From Cellulomonas endophytica (GTDB taxonomy: Bacteria > Actinomycetota > Actinomycetes > Actinomycetales > Cellulomonadaceae): DNA of 64,000 bases. The stretch is taken from contig NZ_RWJX01000004.1 in the NCBI RefSeq assembly GCF_004123805.1, positions 1 through 64,000 of the forward strand, written 5' to 3'. This document shows, piece after piece, positions 33,431 to 39,909 of this stretch. The position numbers were made by a program, and so were the translations under genes. Under the pieces are notes generated by a model that was not told the origin of the DNA, ran no database searches, and saw nothing but the letters and a program-made list of their open reading frames with translations. The first letter of the stretch is position 1. Each line of letters starts with the position of its first letter.

Positions 33431-33488
33431 GTCGCACTTCGCCGTCGGAGACGCACGTACGGGTGCGACCTCGATGGCGAAGTGCGAC
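33431..33488. repeat. 58-bp palindromic element, copy 6
   Basis: Arms GTCGCACTTCGCC and GGCGAAGTGCGAC are perfectly complementary; pairing continues outward for five more bases (TCGGC/GCCGA). Inner GCACGTACGGGTGC is a weaker palindrome. Confidence 0.9.
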
Positions 33489-33498
33489 GCCGACCGTT

Positions 33499-33530
33499 GG
33501 GGCGTGGGGCGTGGGGCGTGGGGGGTGGGG
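33499..33530 (+). other. G-quadruplex-forming tract
   Basis: Five runs of four or more G (33499, 33506, 33513, 33520, 33527) separated by 1-3 bases (CGT, CGT, CGT, T), an ideal intramolecular G4 motif, 10 bp after palindromic copy 6. Confidence 0.75.
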
Positions 33531-33583
33531 CGTGGAACGTGGGCGTGAGGCGTGAGAGTGGGGCGGGTGCGGGAGGCGTCCGG

Positions 33584-34198
33584 TCAGCGGACGAGGGGGG
33601 TGCCCGGGCCCGTCAGCTCGTCGGCGGCGACGGGGCGGCTCGAGACGGCCAGGAGGAGCGCGAGCGCGGTGCCGCGGACCTCCGGGCCGGTGCCGTGGGC
33701 GAGGTCGGCGTCGGTGGCGACGAGCCGCACGCCGGCAGCGCGCTCGCGGCCGCCGCCGGTGGAGACGCCCGTGCGGAGCTGGTGGCGCAGCGCCGCGAGG
33801 ACCGCCTCCGGCGGGTACGTGTGCACCAGTCCCAGCGGGCGCCGCACGTCCTCGCCGTGCACGACGACCTCGACGTACCGCGTCGCCCGTGGCGCCGGCG
33901 CGCTCGTCGTGCGCAGGGCCGCGGCCGCCAGCGCGGCCACCGTCGCCCGGGGGTCGTCGCGCCGCTCCCGCGCCACGCCGGCCGCGTTGAGGGCGTCGAA
34001 GTCGAACCGGGTCGCGAGCAGCCCCCGAGCGAAGCGCAGCGGTGTGGTCGTCGCGTCGTCGACGAGGTGGGCGACGACGTCGTGCACCGTCCACACCGGG
34101 CACAACGACGGCGTGAGGAACCGCTCGACCGCGATCCCCTCCAGGTCGCGCACGAGGGCGAGCCGCTCGGCGTGCACGGCGGGCCAGACGTCGCTCAC
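33584..34198 (-). CDS. mycothiol-dependent maleylpyruvate isomerase-family protein (paralogue)
   Basis: 204 residues starting MSDVWPAVHAERLALVRDL. LCPVWTVHDVVAHLVDDA carries the DinB/MDMPI metal histidine, and VVVHGEDVRRPLGL a second. The length is usual for the family. It shares both motif blocks with the protein at 25451-26119, so the two are paralogues. It is divergent from a MarR gene 40 bases away, which may control it. Specific reaction unknown. Confidence 0.85.
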   Translation of the reverse strand: MSDVWPAVHAERLALVRDLEGIAVERFLTPSLCPVWTVHDVVAHLVDDATTTPLRFARGLLATRFDFDALNAAGVARERRDDPRATVAALAAAALRTTSAPAPRATRYVEVVVHGEDVRRPLGLVHTYPPEAVLAALRHQLRTGVSTGGGRERAAGVRLVATDADLAHGTGPEVRGTALALLLAVSSRPVAADELTGPGTPLVR

Positions 34199-34238
34199 GC
34201 CCCGATCCTGCCGTAGGCCGGGACGTTACCCTGCGGCT

Positions 34239-34658
34239 GTGCCCCCGACGCCGCCGTTCAGCCCGACGGTGACGCTGCTGACGCTCGCCCGCGTCCAGGA
34301 GGCCGCGCTCGCGGACGCGCTCAAGCCGCTGGGCCTCACGCCCCGGACCTTCGGCCTGCTCGGGCACGTCCGCGGCACGCCCGGCATCTCCTTCAGCGAG
34401 CTCGCGCGGCGCTCGCGCATCACGGTGCAGAGCGCCCACGCAGCCATGGGTCGGCTCGTGACGGACGGGCTCGTCCAGGACGCGACGGCGCAGGCCGGCG
34501 CCTCGTCCCGGCTGGAGGTGACGGCGGCGGGGGAGCGGCTGCTCGACGAGGCCGGCCGTGCCGTCGCGGTGCTCGACGCCGCCTTCGCTGCGGCGAACCC
34601 GGGGCTGACCGACGCGCTGCGCCGGCACCTCGAGGCGATCTTCGTGGAGCGTCGCTGA
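34239..34658 (+). CDS. MarR-family transcriptional regulator
   Basis: 139 residues from the GTG at 34239. The winged helix is GLTPRTFGLLGHVRGTPGISFSELARRSRITVQSAHAAMGRLVTDGLVQD (in pieces), with the wing ASSRLEVTAAGERLLDEA. MarR dimers bind short palindromes and release on ligand binding or oxidation. A 15-bp perfect palindrome (34661-34675) immediately follows its stop, before the next gene, so it probably controls the downstream membrane-protein operon. Confidence 0.87.
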   Translation: MPPTPPFSPTVTLLTLARVQEAALADALKPLGLTPRTFGLLGHVRGTPGISFSELARRSRITVQSAHAAMGRLVTDGLVQDATAQAGASSRLEVTAAGERLLDEAGRAVAVLDAAFAAANPGLTDALRRHLEAIFVERR

Positions 34659-34660
34659 CC

Positions 34661-34675
34661 TTCAGTTAGACTGAA
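34661..34675. promoter_or_regulatory. MarR-type operator TTCAGTTAGACTGAA
   Basis: TTCAGT-TAG-ACTGAA is a perfect dyad three bases before the GTG at 34679 and two bases after the MarR stop. The position suggests control of the downstream operon. Confidence 0.65.
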
Positions 34676-34678
34676 GGG

Positions 34679-35146
34679 GTGGAACAGGTCCTCCTCGCGG
34701 TGCACGTGCTGGCCGGCATCCTCCTCGTCGGGCCGCTGGCCGTGACGACGAGCCTCTTCCCGCGGGTCGCGCCCGTCGTCGTCGCCGACCCCGCCAGCCC
34801 CGCCGGGAATGACGAGGGCGGCGGCCGCAGCGTCGCCGTCGCGCAGGCGCTGCACCGCGCGACGCGCGGGTACGGGCGGCTCGCGCTCGTCGTGCCGCTC
34901 GTCGGGCTGCTGCTGGCGGCCGTGCAGGGCCGGCTCGGCGAGGTGTGGATCACCGCGGCGATGGTCCTCACCGCGGTCGCGGGCGGGCTGCTCGTCCTGC
35001 GGATCACGCCGGCGCAGGCGGACGCGCTCGCGGCGCCCGACGACGGCACGCGGCTGCGGGGCCTGCGAGCCCTGGCCGGGGTGTTCAACCTCCTGTGGGC
35101 GGCCGTCGTCGTCCTCATGGTCGTCCGGCCGGGGGCGTCGGCATGA
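34679..35146 (+). CDS. four-helix membrane protein
   Basis: 155 residues from the GTG at 34679. Hydrophobic segments are LLAVHVLAGILLVGPLAVTT, LALVVPLVGLLLAAV, WITAAMVLTAVAGGLLVL and GVFNLLWAAVVVLMVV, matching the DUF2269-like four-helix pattern of small actinobacterial membrane proteins. There is no ribosome binding site; the start falls right after the MarR palindrome and could be leaderless. Its stop overlaps the next start (ATGA). Confidence 0.7.
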   Translation: MEQVLLAVHVLAGILLVGPLAVTTSLFPRVAPVVVADPASPAGNDEGGGRSVAVAQALHRATRGYGRLALVVPLVGLLLAAVQGRLGEVWITAAMVLTAVAGGLLVLRITPAQADALAAPDDGTRLRGLRALAGVFNLLWAAVVVLMVVRPGASA

Positions 35147-35405
35147 GGCCGGTGCTGCGCGCGCTCGAGGTCCTCTCGGTGCTGGAGCTGGTGAGCATCG
35201 CGGTGCTGCTGACCAACCTCGTCACCGTGCACGCCGAGGCCGTGACGTCGGCGATGGGCCCGTGCACGGCGCGCTCTACCTCGCCGTCGCGGTGATCGCC
35301 GTGCTCGCGCGCGGGCTGCTGCGGCGGACCCGGTGGCAGGCGCTCGTCCCCGTGCTGGGCGGCGTCCTCACCCTCGTCAACGTGCGGCGGGAGGCGCGGC
35401 GGTGA
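35143..35405 (+). pseudogene. frameshifted DUF3817-like membrane protein
   Basis: The first frame gives MRPVLRALEVLSVLELVSIA ... TSAMGP; the natural continuation VHGALYLAVAVIAVLARGLL ... LVNVRREARR is in another frame. One base is missing near 35260, in a GGGCCCG run, exactly at the family's GPxHG motif. Start and stop still overlap both neighbours (ATGA at 35143, GTGA at 35402), so the gene was intact recently or the indel is a sequencing error. A corrected product would have about 87 residues and three helices. Confidence 0.72.
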
Positions 35406-35743
35406 GCTTGCGGCACCACCTCCGCCGGGCGCCCGTGGTGAGCGCCGACGAGGCCGTCCGGCTCGTCGAGGCGGGCGCGCTCGTCGTCGACGTCCGCGGC
35501 GAGCGCGAGTTCCGGCGGCAGCACGTGCCCGGCTCCGTGCACGTGCCGCTCGCCGAGCTCGAGGAGCGCGCCGTGGACCTGCCCGACGACCGCGTCCTCG
35601 TGACGTCCTGCACCGGCGGGCTGCTCTCGCGCGGCGCGGCGAACCTGCTGGTGGAGCTCGGGTTCGACGCGGTCTCCCTCGGCCGCGGCCTCGTCGAGTG
35701 GCGCGCCGCGGGCCTTCCCCTGGTGGGCGACCGCTCCGGCTGA
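35402..35743 (+). CDS. rhodanese-domain protein
   Basis: 113 residues from the GTG at 35402. A single rhodanese domain: VDVRGEREFRRQHVPGSVHVPL, then DRVLVTSCTGGLLSRGAANLLVELGF (in pieces) with the catalytic cysteine loop CTGGLLS. It may transfer sulfane sulfur or serve as a redox partner. Translationally coupled to the frameshifted membrane gene and likely under the same MarR control. Confidence 0.85.
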   Translation: MSLRHHLRRAPVVSADEAVRLVEAGALVVDVRGEREFRRQHVPGSVHVPLAELEERAVDLPDDRVLVTSCTGGLLSRGAANLLVELGFDAVSLGRGLVEWRAAGLPLVGDRSG

Positions 35744-35928
35744 GAGGCGCCGGCGACGACGAGGACGAGCAGCGTCGGACGACGTCGTCCGTCCGGGCGG
35801 ATCGACGGCGACGTCGAGCACGGCCGTCGGGGTCTCGACGCGGAGGACGGCTGAACCAGGCGCCGGCGCGTGGCCTCAGTCCCCCTCCTCGAGCAGCAGC
35901 GGGAGCGCCACCGTGCCACGCTCCGCAG

Positions 35929-36435
35929 ATGGTGCGGCTGCGGAGGGAGCGGACGGTCCCGGCCGACGAGACCGTCCTGGCGCGGGCGCCGCAGCAGCGG
36001 CTCGCCGTGGTCCTGGCGGTCCTCTTCGGGTTCCAGCTCGTCCTGGCCGTGGTGCGCGTCGTCGAGGAGCCGTCCACGGAGCACCGGTTCTTCCTGGTCC
36101 TGCTGTCGGTCGCCTTCGTCTGCGGCGTCGCGCTCGCCGCCTCGTCGCGGCAGAGCGTCCTGTCGACCCGCGGCGACGTCCTCGTGTGGCGGCGTCCGTT
36201 CCGCACCGACGTCGTCGTGGCGCGTGCTGCGGTCCGGGCCGTCCACGGCGATGTCGCGGGCCGGCCGTCGTGGTCGGGGAAGACCGTCGTCGAGACGACC
36301 GGAGGCGCCGTGACGATCGCCGGCGTCGAACCCGCCCCCGCGGTCCTCGTGCCGTTGCTGCAGGAGTGGGCCGGGGTCGGGGAGCGGCTCGCGCCCCCGG
36401 GTCCGCCGTCGCGGGTAGAGGACGCCTCCGCCTGA
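35929..36435 (+). CDS. membrane protein with PH-like domain
   Basis: 168 residues from the ATG at 35929. Two adjacent helices (VVLAVLFGFQLVLAVVRV and FFLVLLSVAFVCGVALAAS) are followed by a beta-rich region (SVLSTRGDVLVWRRPFRTDVVVARAAVRAVHGD, in pieces) resembling bacterial PH domains. No function is known. It follows a 185-bp gap in which I see no gene. Confidence 0.6.
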   Translation: MVRLRRERTVPADETVLARAPQQRLAVVLAVLFGFQLVLAVVRVVEEPSTEHRFFLVLLSVAFVCGVALAASSRQSVLSTRGDVLVWRRPFRTDVVVARAAVRAVHGDVAGRPSWSGKTVVETTGGAVTIAGVEPAPAVLVPLLQEWAGVGERLAPPGPPSRVEDASA

Positions 36436-36586
36436 CGCCGGGCGACGGCGGGGAGCCCGATGCGTCGGTGGACGCGGGGACCGCGTCGGCTGCGCCGTCC
36501 GGGGGCCGCCGCCTCGCGCCCGGCTCCGGACCCATCCCGACCCATCCCGACAGTCCCGGGGTCCGAACCTCCGACGTCAGCCGCAC

Positions 36587-36605
36587 CCCGACGCCGGGCG
36601 TCGGG
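36587..36605. other. hairpin in the leader region of the molybdenum enzyme
   Basis: CCCGACGC-CGG-GCGTCGGG is a perfect 8-bp stem, about 110 bp upstream of the GTG at 36716. Partly complementary flanks (GGGGTCC at 36559, GAGGTCCCC ending at 36629) suggest a larger folded unit. The 280-bp gap holds no gene. Confidence 0.45.
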
Positions 36606-36715
36606 TCGCACGTCCGGAACGAGGTCCCCATGGGCACGCCCCACCCGCTCGCGCGCACGACGAGCCGCCCCGCCGGCGCGGTCACCGGTGACCGGCGCCC
36701 CAGCCGGAGTCGACC

Positions 36716-38332
36716 GTGAGCGCGGCGGCGCACCGGCGGGCGCGCACCTGGCCGGGGGCCGCGCTGTCGGGGGTCCTCGCCGCGGCGACGACCCTCGCGG
36801 TCGCGCAGCTCGTCGCGGTGCTGGTCGCTCCCCGGGCGGCACCGCTCGTCGCCGTCGGCGGCGCGTTCATCGACGCGACGCCGCCGCCGCTCAAGGACTT
36901 CGCGATCGCGACGTTCGGCACGAACGACAAGCTCGTCCTGCTCCTCGGCATGGGCGTGGTCATCGCCGTCGCCGCCGCCGTGGCGGGGGTGCTCGCGCGG
37001 CGCCGCTTCTGGCTCGGTGGCGGCGTCGTCGTCGCCCTCGCGCTCGTGGGAGCCGTCGCCGGGGCCACCCGCGCGAACGCCGGCACGTTCGCGGTCGCCC
37101 CAAGCCTCGTCGGCGGCCTCGTCGGGCTGCTCGCCCTGCGCCTCCTCCTGTCCCGGCTGCCCGGAGGCCGGGCCGCGACGACGGCCGCCGCCACCACCGG
37201 CTCCGCGGGCGCCGCCACTGACGTCGCGCACAGCCCGACGACGGCCAGGCCCGCCGGCACCGGCCCGACCCGACGCACCTTCGTCGCTACGGCCCTGCTC
37301 ACGGCCGCCTTCGCCGCCACGGCCGGCGCGGGCGCGCAGCTGCTGAGCAAGGCGACGCAGAGCGTCGAGGCGGCCCGCCGCGCCCTCAAGCTCCCGACCC
37401 CCGCACGACGGGCGCCCGCGCTGCCGGCCGGGGTGGAGTCCGGCGTCACCGGCGCGGACCCGTTCGTCACCCCCAACGAGGATTTCTACCGGATCGACAC
37501 GGCGCTCGACATCCCGCAGGTCGACGCCGACACCTGGCGGCTGCGCATCCACGGGATGGTCGAGGAGGAGGTCGAGATCTCCTACCAGGACCTCCTCGAC
37601 GCCGACCTGGTCGAGTCCTGGGTGACGCTCACGTGCGTGTCGAACGTCGTCGGCGGCAAGCTCGCGGGCAACGCCAAGTGGCTCGGGCTGCCCGTCCGCG
37701 AGCTCCTGGCCCGCGCCCGGCCCACCGACGGCGCCGACATGGTCCTGTCGACGAGCATCGACGGCTTCAGCGCCTCGACCCCCCTGGAGGCCCTCACCGA
37801 CGACCGGGACGCGCTCCTGGCGATCGGGATGAACGACGAGCCGCTGCCCGCCGTGAACGGGTACCCCGTCCGCATGGTCGTCCCCGGGCTGTACGGGTTC
37901 GTCTCGGCGACGAAGTGGCTCGTCGACCTCGAGGTGACCCGCTACGCCGACGCCCGCGCCTACTGGACGGACCGCGGCTGGTCGGAGAAGGGCCCGATCA
38001 AGACGGCCTCGCGCATCGAGGTGCCGGCCTCCTTCGCCCGCGTCCCCGCCGGGCAGGTCGCGATCGGCGGCACCGCCTGGGCCCAGCAGCGCGGCATCAC
38101 CGGCGTCGAGGTGCAGGTGGACCGCGGCGAGTGGCTGCCGGCGACCCTGGCCGCGGAGGCGAACGTCGACACCTGGCGGCAGTGGTCGTTCGTGTGGGAC
38201 GCCACGCCGGGCCTGCACCAGCTGACGGTCCGCGCGACGGACGGCACCGGCGAGGTGCAGACCGCGGACCGCGTCGAGACCGTCCCGGACGGCGCCACCG
38301 GCCAGCACTCCATCTCGGTCACGGTCGAGTAG
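36716..38332 (+). CDS. membrane-anchored molybdopterin-dependent oxidoreductase (sulfite oxidase family)
   Basis: 538 residues from the GTG at 36716. The first ~210 residues contain about five membrane helices; the last (RRTFVATALLTAAFAATAGAGA, in pieces) resembles a Tat-type anchor. The catalytic part is the sulfite-oxidase fold: FYRIDTALDIPQVDADTWRL, then WVTLTCVSNVVGG with the molybdenum-ligating cysteine, WLGLPVREL, and a C-terminal immunoglobulin-like dimerisation domain (VQVDRGEWLPATL). It oxidises or reduces a small molecule outside the membrane; the substrate is unknown. No haem partner gene adjoins it. Confidence 0.88.
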   Translation: MSAAAHRRARTWPGAALSGVLAAATTLAVAQLVAVLVAPRAAPLVAVGGAFIDATPPPLKDFAIATFGTNDKLVLLLGMGVVIAVAAAVAGVLARRRFWLGGGVVVALALVGAVAGATRANAGTFAVAPSLVGGLVGLLALRLLLSRLPGGRAATTAAATTGSAGAATDVAHSPTTARPAGTGPTRRTFVATALLTAAFAATAGAGAQLLSKATQSVEAARRALKLPTPARRAPALPAGVESGVTGADPFVTPNEDFYRIDTALDIPQVDADTWRLRIHGMVEEEVEISYQDLLDADLVESWVTLTCVSNVVGGKLAGNAKWLGLPVRELLARARPTDGADMVLSTSIDGFSASTPLEALTDDRDALLAIGMNDEPLPAVNGYPVRMVVPGLYGFVSATKWLVDLEVTRYADARAYWTDRGWSEKGPIKTASRIEVPASFARVPAGQVAIGGTAWAQQRGITGVEVQVDRGEWLPATLAAEANVDTWRQWSFVWDATPGLHQLTVRATDGTGEVQTADRVETVPDGATGQHSISVTVE

Positions 38333-38337
38333 GCGTC

Positions 38338-39257
38338 CCGACGAGCCGCCGTGTCGTCCGGGCGAGCCGCACGATCGGCATGGTCGTGCCGTCGCTGGAG
38401 TACTCCTGGCCGGACGTCATCGCCGGCGCCCGGGCCGCCGCCGACGAGCACGGCGCACGCATCCTCCTGCGCGGCTCCGCCGACGACGGCGGCGAGGGCG
38501 ACCACGCCCAGATCGCCCGCCTGCTGCACGCGGCCGGTGTCGAGGGGTCTGCTGGTGGCCCCGGCGGCGGAGGGCCCCATCGGCGCCCGCCTGCTGCCGT
38601 GGTTGGAGAACGTCCCCGCCCCGACGATCCTCATGGAGCACGGCACCCTCGGCGGCGGGCAGCCACCGCCTCGGCTGGGTGACCACCGACCACGCCCTCG
38701 GTGCCGACATCGGCGCCCGCCACCTCGCCGCCCAGAGCCACCGCTGCATCGGCGCCATCGTGTCCCAGGGCTCACTGACGTCCATCCACGTCCTGCGCGG
38801 CTGGCGCGACGCCGCCCGCGCCCTGCGCCTCCCGGTCGACCCGCGCGTCCACGCCCTGGCCGTCGACGCCCCGGACTCGGTGTGGCCGTCGCTCGACGAG
38901 ACGCTGGCGCAGCTCCTGGCGACAGGTGTGACGGCCCTGCTGGTGCACTCGGACTGGGGCGCGCTCGCGGTCCTCGGTGCGGCCGCAGCCCAGGGCGTCC
39001 GGGTGCCAGACGACCTGGGCCTGGTCGCCTACGACGACGACGTTGCGTCCTCCAGCACGCCACCCCTCACGGCGGTGGCGCCACCCAAGGAGGAGATCGG
39101 CCGACGAGCGGAGGAGCTCCTGCTGGAGCGCCTCGAACGCGGCCCGTCCCGCCCCGTCGAGCGCGTCCAGCTGGTCCCCTCGCTGGTGGTGCGCGCGTCC
39201 TCAATCCGCCCCGAGACACCGATGCCCGCGCACCGCGTCCCCGCCCGCGCCGGCTGA
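38338..39257 (+). pseudogene. decayed LacI-family regulator
   Basis: The sensor domain of a LacI repressor is readable only by switching frames: RTIGMVVPSLEYSWPDVIAG, then (shift near 38548) GLLVAPAAEGPIGARLLPWL, then (shift near 38660) GWVTTDHALGADIGARHLAA to GLVAYDDDVASSSTPPLT. The HTH domain is absent; the reading begins in the hinge just after the molybdenum-enzyme stop. A gene broken by deletion plus two indels cannot make a repressor. It adjoins the tRNA-Arg integration site. Confidence 0.85.
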
Positions 39258-39321
39258 GGGGGTCCCACGGTTAGGCTGGCCACGTCCTGCCGGCGGACGC
39301 CTCGCGCGCCCACCGGCCTAC

Positions 39322-39394
39322 GCGCCTGTAGCTCAGGGGATAGAGCACCGCTCTCCTAAAGCGGGTGTCGGCAGTTCGAATCTGCCCAGGCGCA
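39322..39394 (+). tRNA. tRNA-Arg (anticodon CCT)
   Basis: A full cloverleaf: acceptor GCGCCTG/CAGGCGC, D-arm GCTC...GAGC, anticodon stem CCGCT/AGCGG with loop CTCCTAA (anticodon CCT at 39355-39357), T-arm GGCAG-TTCGAAT-CTGCC, discriminator A. It decodes AGG, rare in this genome. Its anticodon-stem region is duplicated at 45560, marking it as an integration target. Confidence 0.95.
39353..39370 (+). repeat. attL core in tRNA-Arg
   Basis: CTCCTAAAGCGGGTGTCG, running from the anticodon loop into the variable loop. It is identical to 45560-45577 and is the left junction of the integrated element. Confidence 0.8.
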
Positions 39395-39466
39395 CAGAGT
39401 GTTGTTGCAGGTCACGGCCCTGAGCGGCGACTCGCGTGCTGCGGCTGCAGCCTCCGCTTAGGGCTT

Positions 39467-39487
39467 GTGGTCAGCGTGTGGTCAGCG
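39467..39487 (+). promoter_or_regulatory. paired 10-bp repeats, left arm sites
   Basis: GTGGTCAGCG occurs at 39467 and 39478 (11-bp period), 97 bp inside attL. The same pair occurs near attR. These resemble integrase arm-type sites. The rest of the 515-bp gap 39395-39909 shows no recognisable gene. Confidence 0.55.
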
Positions 39488-39909
39488 ACATGTCTCAGTA
39501 TGTGAATGGCCTATTCAGAGCGTTGCGGACGGCCTGAGATCGACAGCTCGCCGTCCTGGCGGCGCATCATCGACAGGTGAGGCTCGTCACTGTTGCGCCG
39601 CCGAACACGGAACGTTCCGGCGAACGGGGCGTCCCCAGATGCGGCACCAGTGGGACGCCTGTAGTTCCCCGGCGCGCCGGAGTACGGTCAAGCAAGGCGG
39701 GGCCACGACCGCGAGCCCGTCGCATTTCGACGGAGTCCCGCCCCAAGGCCCCGTGTAAGGAGTCGCTTGAGCCAGAACCGTTCCGAGACCCGAGTGTCGT
39801 CGTCCAGCCGATCCCATGCCGGTCGCGCGAACGCAGCGCAGGACCGTACTACTTGGTTCGGCTCAGCTGGCCGAGCGCCCATGCAGGCGTCGCCGTGAGC
39901 GGCGAAGCT

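Noticed and set aside
39577-39909. Longer N-terminus for the KAP NTPase
   Set aside because: Upstream residues are Arg/Pro-rich without family similarity; KAP homology begins shortly after the ATG at 39910.
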